This document shows, piece by piece, positions 1 through 13,009 of a stretch of DNA of 64,000 nt. The stretch lies in assembly GCA_012845835.1 (NCBI GenBank), contig JABAKD010000016.1, positions 17,141,625-17,205,624 of the forward strand, given 5' to 3'. The position numbers and the translations under genes were made by a program. The notes beneath the pieces are model-generated. The model saw only the letters and a list, made by a program, of their open reading frames with translations, was not told the origin of the DNA and did not search any database. The DNA comes from Undaria pinnatifida (taxonomy: Eukaryota > Sar > Phaeophyceae > Laminariales > Alariaceae). Numbering within the stretch: the first letter of the stretch is position 1; the number at the start of each line of letters is the position of its first letter.

Positions 1-742
1 CGGCATGTTCTGTCATACTAAAAGCCGTGTATTGCCCACTACGGGGCGCTCTTAAATCGGGGTACCCACTGTAAACTCTTTTCTGATGGGGACGGGAGCA
101 ACCCCTTTAAAGCCCCCAAAACCCCTTCCTATATAAAATCCAAGTAATTGTCTCCCCGATAACGGGTTTCCAGTTGTAGAGGCGTTAACCCGAAATCGTC
201 GGAATATCATGCTTGTTTTTGCAATACATGCCACATGGGATTTTGTGCATCGGGTTGCACCTGTCATTTTCCTCTAAATCAGTTTTTAGGTGGGGCATCT
301 AGACTAGAGCTCATGTGAGGAGCCTCTCACAAAACAAGGGTGTTACCTCTACGGTACAACTTATGTCAGACCTAGCAAGAATACCAGGTAAAAGTTACCG
401 CTGTCATTATTAGTTGTTTATGGGTGGCGTTAGCTTATATAGCCCCGGCAGGACTCCACCCACGTTTTTGGAGACTAGCCGCTTCGATTTACTGTGGGAT
501 GCATTTTATTGAGGAGTGAAACTGCAACGAAGGCTACCGTGGGGGGTCGCTTTCGGGACCTTTTTTTGGCAATGGCTCGTCTGGGTCAGTCGCGCGAGTG
601 ACACCCCTGTTCGCTTGGGGCGTTGTGCTTTCGTTATGTCTGTTCATCTATTTTTCGATGGGAATCCACGATTGGAATGGTAAAAGCTAAACGTAACGCT
701 GCATGCACCAAAAAAAAACGCGGAGAAAGCATTTTTTGTCGG

Positions 743-893
743 GGATGTTATCGGGCTTAGTTTGGGTAAACTATTGGTTAACCTTTTGCAAGTGGTCAAA
801 ACGGACTATTACCCCACCAATACCTCAACAAATGGCGTCGTCGACAGACCATGTTTTTTTCGGGTCGTGGGTTCAAATCCCACCATCCACAAT
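743..893 (+). repeat. tRNA-derived SINE-like element
   Basis: The head GGCTTAGTTTGGGTAAACTA then TTTGCAAGTGGTC resembles a pol III A-box arm. GTGGGTTCAAATCCCAC at 867-883 is a perfect T-arm with B-box. A copy of the head alone lies at 1031-1115. The acceptor stem is absent, so it is not a working tRNA. Confidence 0.45.
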
Positions 894-1289
894 AATAAAC
901 TTTTTCAGACTTTCCCCATGTATGTCGAACTTGAAAAATACTCTCCCCGCCGGCATCCCCAGGAAATAAAACCGCTTGGATATTAACAGGTCCGCCCGTA
1001 TATCCGGCCGATCTGCTATCCCGCCGTTTCAGGGGGGAAGAGTGTTATAAGGCTTAGTTTGGGTAAGCTATTGGTTAACCTTTTGCAAGTGGTCAAACGG
1101 ACTAATACTCCACTAATTCCTTAACATTGAGGTACAGAGTCACTCGGTGCGAGTGGCTCAAGCCCAGTCGCAAAAAAGGGGGTGTATGATAGAATATGAT
1201 ACTACAACACCGAATCCTTGGTCCCGTTTTAAGGTTCCAAAGCTTTCCATGCTTCATGTATGTGCCACAAGGGTACGGTATCACTCGTG

Positions 1290-1556
1290 CTATGATAATA
1301 GAGTAGATATACCGTTTTTTGGCGAAATTTTTTCTGAATGGCGGGGCTCTTCTTAACCCAAAAATCGTAGGAAATCGGCCATTCTTTGTGCGTGATTTTC
1401 GTTGCATACCTGGGCTATATGGGTCTTTTCATCCGCGATAAAAGCAGGTTTGATTTTCTCCAAATCAGTTTTTGGGTTAAGAAGGACATGTTTTAGGCTC
1501 CCAAAGTAAGGGGACCTCAGAAAAAAAGTTGTGCTGCGTCTCTATCGTAGCATCAC
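1290..1556. mobile_element. M2 MITE copy, diverged
   Basis: The interior blocks CTGAATGGCGGGGCTC, CCAAATCAGTTTTTGGG and CTCTATCGTAGCA are in the order of the 38801 copy. Confidence 0.65.
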
Positions 1557-1609
1557 ACGTATTATATCAGTACTGTCATACTCTGTCATACCCCTGCTTT
1601 CACTGAGCG

Positions 1610-2170
1610 GTTTTGAGCCACTCGCACGTGGCTATGTAACCCACACGGACAAAAAATACTTTCAGCCGATACGTTTGGCGATGCGTAGGTAACCATTCCA
1701 TTGAGGGTTCATTCCGCAGAAATTAAAGCAGCACGAAAGCCTAAGACCGAAAAATGGGAGGGGGATCACTTGCACGAGGGACCCGAGCCACAGCAAAATC
1801 AGCCCCCAAAGGTGACTCCCCTACACCGTGGCCTTGCACCCAATAACAGGTAAAAAGTAACCGCTGTCGTTGATAGTTGTTGATGGGTGGAACACGGCTA
1901 TACGGCCGGGGGGATGCCATGATACACCCTCTTTTTCAGTTCCGAGTTTGAGCCAATCGCGCGAGTGACCGTACCTCGCCGGCCAAAAAGACTTTAGACG
2001 ATCGTTTGGCGCGCAGCGTCAGCTAATCGTTGTGCTGCGGGTTAATATATATCGCGAAATTAAAACAGCGCGAAAGCTCAAGACCGCGAAGGAACAGGAG
2101 GGTCAGTCACTCGTCGCGCGAGTGACCCCGGGCAACTGAAAAACAAGCCCCCAAAAGTGACCCTTCTACG
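1610..2170. mobile_element. Two M1 MITE copies in tandem
   Basis: About 1610-1840 and about 1920-2170 each run from GAGCCA(C/A)TCGC through CGTTTGGCG, AACCATTCC and AAGCTCAAGACC to a GAGTGACCC or GAGGGACCC block. They are the left-most full pair of the family. Confidence 0.65.
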
Positions 2171-4471
2171 TTAGAATTGGTCGGTGGTGTCAGGCCAACA
2201 AACCCCGTGAGAACCCCACCCACGTTTTCGGAGACCAACTACTTGGAATTTTTTACTGTGGGATACACGTCGGGGGGTCATTTTTGGGGGCTTTATGCGC
2301 AATGGCTCGGGGTCAGACGCGCGAGTGACTGACCCCCGTGTTCGTGTCCGGGAGTAATGTTTCGCCAATGTTTCAATTTTGTCGATAGGAATCCGCGATT
2401 GAATGGGAAGCTACGTGCTGCACCAACAAAAAATCGCCGTCGAAACTTTGCTCAGTGTCAGCGAGGTACAGAACCACTCGCGCAAGTAGGTCCCAAAGCC
2501 CCGGTATCGAACAAAAGGGGTACTGCTGTACCCCCCATACCGTACCCGTCGTCCTGCGATAACGCTTTTGGGACGTCAGACGGAAACAACCGTGAAAGAA
2601 GAGTGGACGAGAGCAGCATCGGCGGCAAGAAGCTGCCCCGGCCGCTGGGTATATAGGATATATGTCCACAGCGCAACGCGAAGAGCTATTATATATGACA
2701 CGGCGTGCGCACATCATGCTGATACTAGAGTACTGCTGCACGCTCTTCGATTCCTTGACCTAGACGGCTCATAAAATGGCACTTCTCGTGTTTTTGGTCG
2801 GCATAAATGGGCCCAAAAAGGAACAAGGTTATCGAAACACAGGTAATCTCGCTCCAAGACGAGGTAAAAAGCCCTCCGTTGATCTCTCGGGGTAAACACA
2901 TCAAAATTCGTAATTATCTTGCAGACTCGATCGGCTCTTTCGCCACCTGCCACCCCCCACCCGCCTGCTGCTGCTGCTTCCGCTGCTGTATGGAAATCGT
3001 ATTACTCGTATCACATGTATCAAGAGGCTAAAAGAGAAATAATAAGACAAAAACAATCATCTCACGCAGAATCCCCACTCTTTTCGTGAGCGTACCCCGC
3101 ACGCACACGCGGTTGTAGAGAAAATCTGCCAAAAAACGAGGACAGCCCCATATCCCTGCTATATGCCATATAAAGAAACATCCGAGGAACGGTCCGGAAC
3201 GCAGAGAAGGCCGGGGTCGTGGGGGGGGGGGGGGGGGGTCGCGGGAGGTACATAGGTAAAACCACCTTACATCAACAGTGTAGTTCGGTGGGTTTCTGAG
3301 TCTCCTTGTCAGGCAGCGTCGGCAGCACAGCACCGCACTTCAGTGAAAGACATGACAGGTTCTCCCAGTAGTGGCGAGTAAAGCAAAGTATAAGACTTTT
3401 ACTTTCTGTAAGCGGGTCACGACTCGGACAACGCCCAGAAATCGCGGGCAGCTGTAATATCACACGAGCACGAGCCATTTACGCCAAAACCATGCATGAA
3501 CCTTTCCGCCCCATCCCATCACCAAGGACGGCTCAAAACGATGCACGTCTACACTTTCGCGTTTAGTTAGTGCGTATTTACCATCCGTGCGCTCAAAACA
3601 GCCAGGGCCGACAAGTAACGGAAGAGAAGACAAAAAACGCACACATTGGAGTGAGACACAACCGCAGACCCCCCCCCCTTCATCCATCCCCTACCCCCCC
3701 CCGTTTCCCCGCACGGGTCGCGTGTTCCCGCCCCGGAGTACAGTCTCCAGCGACGCGCGCGTGAGAGCATCGCGCCCTTCTAGCGAGTCTAATCCTTGAG
3801 CTCCCCTCCACGAAGGCCCAAGCGTGACGGACGAAGAGAGCCGGTACACCGCTATTCTTTTTTATCCTTCTTTCGTATCCGCGAAAGCGCGTGCACGACC
3901 CCCTCCCTCCATCCCCCAACCCCACCACTACCCCCGTCATAAACCCATACCCAATCCCTTCACATCATCACGGCAAGCCCCCACGCCCTCCATGGTCCTC
4001 ACCGGCCACCTATATATTCACCACTGTAAGTTCAAGCTATCTCTGACATATCCGGTACGAGAAGCGCCCCCGCGCAGTGACGGTGACAGTCACTCACACG
4101 GTGCGGTCTAGTGCGGGGCGACCCGGCAGCACGCCCCCACCCCCCCCCCCATTTCACGGGCTACACCCGTGCGCAGATTCCTAATAAGCGCACAGAGCGG
4201 CATCCCGCGTACATCCCCCCTCCCTCCAAAACCAACCCTCCCCCTCTTCCATACCTTTCACACACACCCTCCTCTTTGTCCACCTCGCGCCTCTACCTCA
4301 AACTAATCTCTAAGATAACAGCACGCGGTGTCTTCAGCGGGTTGTCAGCGAGGCGACGAGCCAGCTACAAGCCACTCATGCCCCCCCTCCCCCCCATCCA
4401 CCGCACGCTGGAAACCCCCCATCGCTGCCGTCCCCTACCACCCCTCCCTCTTCCTGCCGCGGTAACGGCAG
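2171..4471. other. Gene-free stretch: M1 fragments, then C-rich simple sequence
   Basis: 2171-2480 carries M1 palindromes. A run of G occurs at 3222-3238 and C-runs at 3668-3705 and 4130-4152. About 3640-4440 is strongly pyrimidine-rich. I see no gene. The cyclin 3' UTR must occupy part of the right end. Confidence 0.6.
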
Positions 4472-7400
4472 TCAGTTACCCGGAATGTGAGGCTTGAGGG
4501 GTAGTTCGGGCAGGTCATCGATAGCGACCGCGAGGAAACGTTCTCCGAGAAATTTTTTCTTAACAGCCACGAGGTGCCGCTGGGACGCCGTGACGGGCTC
4601 GTCAAGAAGAAACTTGATGATCATGCGCGCGCAGCACTCCAAGCCCTCTCGAGGGATGTTGCAGAAGCTTGCCAGAGAGGTCGGCTGCATTAAAGAAGGG
4701 AAGAGCAAAATAACGGAAGCAGGAAAGAAAGAAAAAGAGATCATAAGCAAGACGACAACAAACAGGAGACATGCACTCGAGTACAAGAAAAAAAGAAACA
4801 TAAGCAAGAAAAAAAAAAACGCAAGAAAAAAAAAGCGCTTGCAACAGCAGCAGCAGCAGCAGTGGTGACCAAGCGCGACCATCTTTCGCTCTTGGTATCA
4901 CCAAAGCAGCAACAAACGTTGCATTTTGAGCGCAGCACTATCATGGAGTGGACCGTAATCACAGAGTGGACGCCTTAGCAGCAGCACCTTCAAAACACGA
5001 TCACTCTCTTTCTTTCGCTGCAACATCAAAACGATCACGTGATTTTTCTGGCAGTGGCTACTAGCGACAGCATACCTGGTATAACATATCAGGTACGCTA
5101 CTCTCTTTCGCTTCAACATATAAACAATCATGTGCTTTTCTAGTCATCACTGGAGTGGGTGGATACTTGCAGCAGCATACCTGGTATGTTATACCAGGTG
5201 CGTCGTAAGGGTTACCCTGGGCTGGGTAATCGATCGACCTCTAACCCCGGTAGCTCAGGTAAAATCTTCACAAATAGAATATCCAACCCACGGTAACCTA
5301 TCTCTTGTGTCTCGTTTCCAACACAGATACGACCATGTTTTTTCACGATTTTCTAGCCGCCGCTCACGTTAAAAACATTCTCAGCAATAGCAGCAGACTC
5401 AAACCACAAAAACTAGCAGCATCAGCAACGGAGTCAAACTAATGAGAAATCTTCATCTCTCTCCCCCCTGCTCCTTCCCCCTCCTACTCTCTCACCCAAG
5501 CGTCGTCGAGGCCGGAGTCGGGAATCCTCGCCAGGAACACAGACGCAGCCGCAAGCATAGAAGGACGGAATGACAACCCATCGTGCTCCTGCAGGCACCG
5601 CTCCAAGTAGTACTGCGCGCGGTGGTGCTGCCGGTCTGTCGCCTTTGCCACCTTCAAGAACCTCACCAAAAACGTCCACGGGGTGGGCACAGTGATCTCA
5701 AACTTTAGGCGACGCAGAATCGTCTGCTCCATCTCCAAAACCTCCTCCCGCGTGTACGCGTGGTCGGTGATGTACACGCAATCCCGGACCTCCGTCGGGA
5801 AAATCTCCTCGTACTTGCAGGCGATCAGGAGGGCGGTCACTCCGACCAGCTGCAGCTTGCTGCGATGAACGTTCTCCTGCATGCAGAACCGGTCGATGAT
5901 GTGGCAGGTTAGGTACAGAGTCGGGTCCGCCAGCTTGAACTTGAGGTGTACCTCCACGATCCAGTCGATCAGGATCGCGCGCATCTTGCAGTTTATGTCG
6001 ATCTGAGTGTGCATGTACACCGTCGGGGTGAATTTCTCCTGGAGCACACAAGCAGGTAGAGGGGGTGGTGGGCATACGACAAGGGAGGCGCGCAGAGGGC
6101 GGGGGACGGGGAGGAATTGAGGTGAAGGACATTTAAGTACAGTATATAGGCGTGCAGAGGGCAGGGGACGATGGAGAGTTACGGAAGGGTATTCAAGTAC
6201 AGTATGGAGGCGTGCAGAAGGCAGGGGGCGGTGGGGAGTTGAGGAAGGTTGCGGATGTTTACGAACTGTTCATGCTCCGTTTTACCCCTTGTACAGGACC
6301 AATTTTTCACCGTGTCATGCGACAACACACGCCCCAGAGAGCAAGGACAGATTAAGCATGCTCGTCTAGGAACAGGAAGGAGAGACACCGACAGCAGTAC
6401 CGGCAGCAATCAATTACACTCACTGCTGTACTAGCCATTCTGTCCCGCACACCTTGCATCTTCCCTTTGCGCGTACGGCAATTCCCACTACCCCCTGCAT
6501 CGCCAGAGTGCACAAGACTACTACGTGCTGCTGGTAGAGATGCACCATAAGCACGCTGATTGTTAGCTCAGTGGTTACGGTGTATACATACCAGGTAGGT
6601 ACTGGTTCCAACACAAGTGGTGCTGGTACGTTACATCGCTGCAGGTGTCAAAACGCCGCCGCTCGCGCCAAGACAGTCTTCATCCACGCCTTGGAAATTA
6701 CATCATAGCTTTGGTGATTTAGTATGGTCTTCAATCGTGCCCAACGGAGCGGAATAACATACCAGTTCTCTCGCCGCAAAATATTTACCAAGTACAGCAG
6801 TGGACCTACGTACTGCTGTACTCGATGTACCAGGAGTGTTTTTCATATTTCGTTGTTTTTTTAAATTTGAAAAAAACGATGTTTCTACGCCGCGGCAGGG
6901 CGCGCGGCGAAAACAAGAAACACACACCGGCACGAGGAAAAGCAGCCCGGAAAACGCTCGGAAGCAAGCAGAGCACAGCGGGTTCACGCATAGCATAGAC
7001 TATGCCAGTATCAGGTACCAGTACCTCGTATAATATACATGCAGCAGCAGTACTGCAAGGCACTGACCTTTAGCGAGAACAATTCACAACAATTGCAAAA
7101 GAAACTGCCTGCCGCATACGAATACGAGTAGCAGTATGGCTGCAAGAGCTTGGGACTAAAACTATGTACGTATCATATGGCATGGTGTGGTATGATATTG
7201 CGGAGATTACTGCTGCATGATGGGTACAGAGACAGGGCCTGCCAGCCAACGAAGCCGAACGTAACCGAACCGCAAGCCGCAAGGATCATGGGTGACGCAG
7301 CGATAGGGATCTAATGACCCCTCGTGGAGACGTGTGTCATGGGTCACGAGGGCAGTCCAGGTCTCAGCGCAACTTCAAACGCCGATCGCGCTGTTTTTCA

Positions 7401-9041
7401 AATTGATCCTGGTGGTAAACTTTCGACGGTTTACGCAGTTCGCTAGATAATTCTCCTGGTACACTGCTGTTGCAGCCTACAGTATATACATTTTACACTA
7501 CTGCGGTTCCGTTGCAAGTCCCATGGAACAGCTTCCCGAAAAGTGATGCAGCGCCATATATATTTCAAAAAAGAACCGCACAACTTTTCAAAAACGCGGA
7601 CCCGCTGCAAACGACATCTACACTGCCACGCTGCTGTACTCGTACACAAAACAAGGAAGGCGCGCCTTTACCTGTTTGCCGACTGTAACAAAAAAAACAC
7701 TTCCCAACATTCTCAGGGGCTCGCTCGCTCGTTTTGGCTTCGCTCTTGCTCTTTGAGCAAGTTTGCTTGTGCTCATACCTTCGCTTGGCTTATCGCTATT
7801 AATAGCTACCTCTAGCTTCTTCAAACGCAAAACTTCAAAGAAACAAAGCTATTATTATTACTAATAACAGACACAGCAGCGGCACCTCGTACAGCAGCCA
7901 GGGTGCGAAATCGAACACAAAAGATAAAAAGTTACCCTCATACGTAACAACGAGGAAGGGGTGTTTGCTTGTGTACAAAATATTTGAATATCATTTTCAA
8001 ACTTCTCGAGGGCCCGCTTCGCTTTGCCTCGCTCACCTCTAGCTCCTTGAAGCGCTTGTACATGTCCACCACGTACTCGGCGCAGGAGACGGGGTCATCC
8101 CTATCATCGACGTCGTGTTCGGACACCACCGACGGAGGGACGTTGCACCGCTTCAGTCGCTCCAAAGCCTCGCGTCCGATCCCAATCTTCCGGCTCGCTT
8201 CTCGGTTCGACCGCTCTCGCAGGCTCCCACCACCTCGACGACAAGACTCTTCCACTTCCTCCTCCTGGTGCTGCTGGGCACAGGAGGAGGAAGCGGCGGT
8301 GGCGGCGGAGGCACAGCCACCCCGGGCGTGAGAGGAGGAAGAGGAGGAGGCACCTCGACTGCTGCCCGTGGGATGTGGATGGGGAGGGGCTTGGGCGCTT
8401 CTGCTCTTGGCGGAGGGTACTGTGAAGCCGCCGTCTGCTTTTCGCTTTCGCTGTGGGGCAAAAGAAGGAGGAGGAGGAGGACGAGGAGGGAGACGAGATA
8501 TGAGGCAATATAACGGAATGCGAGAGCAGCCGTGAACATTTATACCGCTGTTGGTACTGCTGTACGCATAAAAAATTGAAAAAATATGCCATTTATAGTA
8601 TAGGGAATATATAGGCACCGGCAAGCCGGCAAGTGGCCGACCCTGAGTTTGAAAAACAAACGCATATTTTTTGTAATATACATCGAGCCCGCGCGCCATC
8701 GATATCGGCATGCGTGCCACCTGTTAGCAACCGACCGAGCCGGGACACACACACACATAGCCGTGGAGCAGAGGGCTGGCTGCCTCCCGACACAACGTCG
8801 AGCGCTCCCGGTCACTCGCTCGCGTTGCCTGTTGACACGAACTCACCGTTTTCCGCGCACCGGCGGCAACTGCTCCTTTATCTTGCGACGGCGCGCCCAC
8901 GTTGTTGCTGACCGCGGAGCTGATGTCCCCGAGGGCGGGTCGCCGGCGCAGTTTCATCCTGTGCTGTGCGCTTCCGTCACTGGTCTCGCCGCCCCCACCC
9001 ACGCCGGCGTCCGCCGCTGTTCTTCTGCCGGGCTTGGCCAT
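4472..9041 (-). CDS. CYCB: B-type cyclin, complete gene, four exons
   Basis: Exons in transcript order are 9041-8847, 8450-8037, 6038-5496 and 4684-4472, all joined in phase 0, giving about 454 aa. The start is the first ATG in the open frame (MAKPG...); the frame above it has no ATG. Residues about 30-40 hold a destruction-box-like RRRPALGDI, the APC/C degron position of mitotic cyclins. Exon 2 is basic and Ser-rich, then reads DPVSCAEYVVDMYKRFKELE, the usual entry to cyclin box 1. Exon 3 carries MRAILIDWIVEV, GVTALLIACKYEEIFP and the start of cyclin box 2 (TPWTFLVRFLK). Exon 4 ends box 2 with LVAVKKKFLGERFLAVA and stops. By family knowledge the product binds and activates a mitotic CDK in the nucleus and cytoplasm. 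Donors are GTGAG(T/C/A) and acceptors are CAG. The promoter region is shared with the divergent PSF2 gene. The exact B subtype is not resolved. Confidence 0.93.
6089..6260. repeat. Three tandem units of about 60 bp in a cyclin intron
   Basis: Units begin near 6089, 6150 and 6210, each with GCGTGCAGAGGGCAGGGG followed by a TTAAGTACAGTAT-like tail. They lie about 50 bp upstream, in the transcribed sense, of the acceptor of cyclin exon 3, and read as a pyrimidine-rich strand in the transcript. Confidence 0.8.
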
Positions 9042-9524
9042 CGATCTCTCGTTGATCGGTTTGTTGTTTGGTGTACGTCGTATTTCGAACTTGCTACTGG
9101 TATGTCCAAGTCTATTTTCCAAATCAAATCAGCTTTTTCGTAATTCAAGCAAAATTTGGACCAACGGCACCTATGTTGTTGGTCTCTTGGACCTTCCCGA
9201 CTCGAGCCGGTTGAGGCACAGGAGCTTACGTCTACTAGCTAATCTAGGACCCCACCGAACACGAACAGCTATGCCCGGAGCTAACGGAACCGTTAAGCGG
9301 CGAGGTGGGCTACGAGTACTGGGTACTGGGCGCCCGTGGCACGCCGCAGGTTTTCTTAAAGCCTTACTACATGGAACACCTCATGATGAGGGGATCGGGG
9401 ATACATTTCAATTTTGAAAAATATACGAAGTGAAGAGTGTGTACTTTTTAGCCCTCCTCACCTGGCGGGGTTGTGCTGCTTGCTTGCTTGCTGCAACTTT
9501 GCTACCTGGGTGGTGGAAGGTGCG
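9042..9524. promoter_or_regulatory. Shared head-to-head upstream region, cyclin B / PSF2
   Basis: These 483 bp separate the two divergent start codons (9041 minus, 9525 plus), so both promoters and 5' leaders must lie here or overlap it. I see three AACGG cores, the recognition core of three-repeat MYB factors that drive G2/M genes in plants (MSA element). Two are an inverted pair TAACGG-AA-CCGTTA at 9282-9295, and one is at about 9164. About one such core is expected by chance in this length on two strands, so the enrichment is suggestive only. No TATA box is obvious. Confidence 0.5.
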
Positions 9525-12500
9525 ATGCCTGCTGCTGATGCTGGAGGCTTGGGGAAGTTGACAGCTGCAGAATTGGAGTTCATCGCCGAGGATGAGCTCA
9601 TCGACATTGTCCCTAAATTTAAGCATGGCCCTCTTCATCTGATCCAAGGCGACTTCGGCCCCTTCGTGCCGCCAGCACGAGCAAAGGTTCCGCTTTGGCT
9701 GGCCATTTCTCTCAAGAAGAGACAAAAGTGAGCACTGTACAGCAGGCCAGTAGGCAACACGAGTACTCGTATGTGCCATAAGCATGTGCTTCCGTGTGAG
9801 GTAGCTGTTGGCGTGGTGTCGCTTTGCTCTCTGGGGGATTCTCGGTGCAAGCGTGAGAGAAGGGCGCACTGTTCTTTCCTGCTGCTTGTACGCCCGTACC
9901 AACCTTCATCATGCTCGCTGTATATGCGAACTGGACCCGCGTTTTTGGAGACACTACCAGGTACTCCGTATTTGAATCAATCGTACCTCATACCTGGTAC
10001 CTTGTACTGGCACACACTTCGTATATATTAGTAGTCATAGCGGTGCAGCAGCAGAGCAGCGCACTCGTGTACCCTTCATTCGAAATCTGTTGATCAAACG
10101 AAAGTTGGTGCAGCTATGATACTCGCGCAGCAGCGCTATTTGAATAGTGTGCGACTTGTTGTTTGGCAAGTGTATTTGTGTGAGAGGTGGCAGACCTCAC
10201 GGCAACGTGCACTCTAACTGCCAGACTGCTGCTGTGGCCAAGGGTATGTGTAACTCTTGCTGTTGTAGGCGTGTGTCATACACACATACTACGAGAGGTC
10301 TACTTGGGGTTCTCAAGAGATTTGTTCTCGAATGTACCGCCGATACAGTGCTGTTGTTGCTGCTGTCCCGCCATATGGAAGTTTGTAGAAGGTGGAAGAC
10401 ACTGAGGGTGGTCCGTCGGTGTACACAAAGAGTTTGAACCGCTGTGATCTGCTTTGTAGATAATCCTGTTATGCGTGCGTTGCCGCCGCTGGCAGTATGA
10501 CATAACGCTCATTTTCAAAATTCTTTCAAATATTATAGTGCAGGCGAGAAACAAGTGAACACGCTCGGCCGTGCAACGTACCAGATATCACCAAACTTGG
10601 AAAGTTGAGCACAACACACAGCAGTAGTATCGATCACTCAACCGTTCGAGTTCACAGCTGGCATATATTTGAAATATTTTTTATACACGTCACCTGTGAG
10701 TTCGAACGGTTGAGTGGTTGATAGTCATTTTGCCCGCAGATTGTAGCTGTTCAACAGCTGCGGCGACGGGTTTGTACGTACCGTAGCTCTTACGGTGCTG
10801 CGAGATGGGGTTTTTCTGTACTCCTATGTTCCGCCCTGGTTGCGGTGCTTATCATGGAATTTGTTCTCCGTTATCGTACCTGTTACTAGTACATATCATA
10901 CGGCGGTACTTATACTCTCTCGCTTGTGGTACATCTTTGATGTACTCTGACGTACTCGTAGGTCCGTACTCACCACTCACCACTGCAGCTCGTGGATGTT
11001 CCTAGTTTGAAGTTTGAACTGGTTTAAATCCCCACGCCCCAGCAGCAGCTGCAGCAGGAAGCAATGCGGGTCGAAGGACATGGTGCCCTTGCGTGCGTCA
11101 TCAGTCAGTGATGCTCGTAAAATGTAGATCGAAACAATGGCTTAACATCGGGACGGCGGGTGGTGGTGTCGTCCCGTCGCGAGCACCCTGGTACTAAAGT
11201 TAAAGTGTTGAGTGTCGATCCCAGGACTGCCGCAGCCTCACAGAACCCTGGCCTAAAACAACGGCGAGGAAAAAAGGAGGCTCCCGTGATAGACGTTTCT
11301 GTAGGTTTCGCTCTGACTGGGGGTGGGTGGGTAGCCTCTCTTTTTACCTCCCCTCGCAAGCAACAGATGAGTCCGCCCCATCCCCCCCCTCATGAAACCG
11401 CCCTTTTGTTAACCGCAACCGCAACCGCCGCCGCCCGCGCCCACCACCCCCGCCCCCCTCCGCCACGCCTATCCCCACGCAGGTGCCAGATCGCGTGCCC
11501 GCCCTTCATGTCTGTTGCCTACCTCGAGCAGGTGCTGAGGAGGGAGAGGGAGGACGGTGCCGTTTTCACGTCGTTACCGCATCACTACCTTGAGATCGCA
11601 AGCCTGCTGCTCAACACAGCATCAGACGACATCAGTGAGCTTCGAGTACTCGTACTATTCAGAGTGTCTGCTGGGTAGCAACTGTGCTAGGAGAACAGTC
11701 TTGTCTGGCTGGTCAAGTTCTCTTTTGGCCTGAATATACTTGTTTTATTAATAGTGCGATTATTACCGGGAAAAGCGAAACTGGCTGTGTCGACAGATAT
11801 TTGTAACTGGTTGGAGACGGGTGGGTGTGGTTTTCGTAAGCGTCCCTGCGCCCCCCTCTTGCGCTTGCCGGGAAGTTGGGTAGGCCCCAACGGCGATGAC
11901 GCTCTTTCGTGTGTGTTTTTTTTTTCAATTTTTTTCAGGGGAGCCGGATCGCGTGCGAACGCTTTTGGAAGACGTGGAGAATGTTCGACGGGCGAAGATG
12001 TATGAGGGTATGGGTGCGGCAGCGCAAGAGGTCCAGCAAGCCGTCAAGGTGAGGGCGAACGTCGCTGCTGCTTGTCATGTGTTGTACCACGAATCTGTAC
12101 CACGAATACACAGTACACCAGTATTGTTCCTGCTCCTGCTTCTGCTTGCGCTGCATACATACAATGAATACAGTACGTGAAAGCGCTTGAGACACTCTTA
12201 ATTTGGGCCAGCCTCAAGTTCTTGCGTAGGGCAGATTTTGTCCGACGTTCATTTATGTACGTATACATACTGTTTTCTTTATATTTTGTGCAAAATTCGA
12301 GCCAATTTTTCTCAGCTCCCACATTCTTATGCGCTGTCGCGTATTGTGCGCATTGTATTAATATTAGTCGCTCCAATATCACCGACCGCGTACCACCGCA
12401 ATCGACGCTTGTGACTGGACCAGCCGGGTTTGTAGCTACTCTCGACAGAGCAACGCTAGGAAACATCGCGTGCGGTAGATGTTGTCAATAATCAGTCGAC

Positions 12501-13009
12501 AACGCGTGTATGCTATGGTAGCGAATGTACTTAACCTTTCCGAAAGCTCTTCGCTCGAGCTCTATATCTCCCCTGGGTATTGTACTGAGGTTTGGAAACA
12601 ATGAACGCTCAACCCGATGAGCAGCCCCACGGCCTACGTGTGTCCTTTGCTCCGCACCTCTCATCGCCCCGTGCCTCCCCCACGCCACTTCCCTCCCTCC
12701 CTCCCCATGCTATCGTAGGTGAACGACTTAGGGGCAATGGAGCTGCTGCCGGTGCGCTCCTTCTTCGCAGAAGCGCTGGCGAGCCTCTACGTCGTATCCG
12801 GGCAGAAGGCAACCGACCAAAGAGCGAGAGACCTCGAAGACAGGATGCCGACCGCGCGAGGCAACGCAGAGCGCGCGGGGTTGTCCAGCGCAGGGGCCGC
12901 GGCAGGGCTGGGTGCGGTAGAGGTCGGGGATGCAGGCGCGGCGGCGGATGGAGGGGAAGGTGGTGTTGCAGACTTGCAACCGAGAAGACTACGGAGGTTC
13001 CGCAACTGA
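9525..13009 (+). CDS. PSF2: DNA replication complex GINS subunit PSF2, complete gene, four exons
   Basis: Exons 9525-9727, 11483-11634, 11939-12048 and 12719-13009 join in consistent phase (2/1, 1/2, 0/0) and give about 251 aa. Exon 1 starts MPAADAGG and carries the PSF2 signature: LTAAELEFIAEDELIDIVP, then LIQGDFGPF and VPLWLAISLKKRQK. Exon 2 encodes the helical ASDDI region after PHHYLEIASLLLN. Exon 3 continues with RVRTLLEDVENVRRAKM, and exon 4 with VNDLGAMELLPVRSFF, which matches the end of the family domain. PSF2 is one of four GINS subunits that, with CDC45 and MCM2-7, form the replicative helicase. The human protein is 185 aa; the extra residues here are a C-terminal Ala/Gly-rich, then Arg-rich, low-complexity tail in exon 4. 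The upstream neighbour is a divergent cyclin B gene. The start is the only ATG shortly upstream of the conserved domain. Confidence 0.93.
10629..10722. repeat. Inverted repeat, arms of about 32 bp (M7 family end)
   Basis: Left arm 10629-10660 contains CACTCAACCGTTCGAG; right arm 10691-10722 is its near reverse complement. About 30 AT-rich bases separate them. The right half resembles the CAGCTGTGAG repeat family seen at 17085, 19965, 33028 and 56756. It lies in PSF2 intron 1. Confidence 0.75.

Noticed and set aside
3024-4497. Many ORFs of 60-140 codons
   Set aside because: The composition is C-rich or pyrimidine-rich simple sequence with no domain or splice logic.
4494-4868. Plus-strand ORF with Lys-rich and Gln-rich tail
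   Set aside because: It is the opposite strand of the last cyclin exon and the adjoining poly-A/CAG tract.
6555-6625. tRNA-like A-box (TTAGCTCAGTGGTTA) and B-box-like GGTTCCAAC
   Set aside because: No acceptor, D- or T-stem can be formed. Probably chance or a very old SINE.
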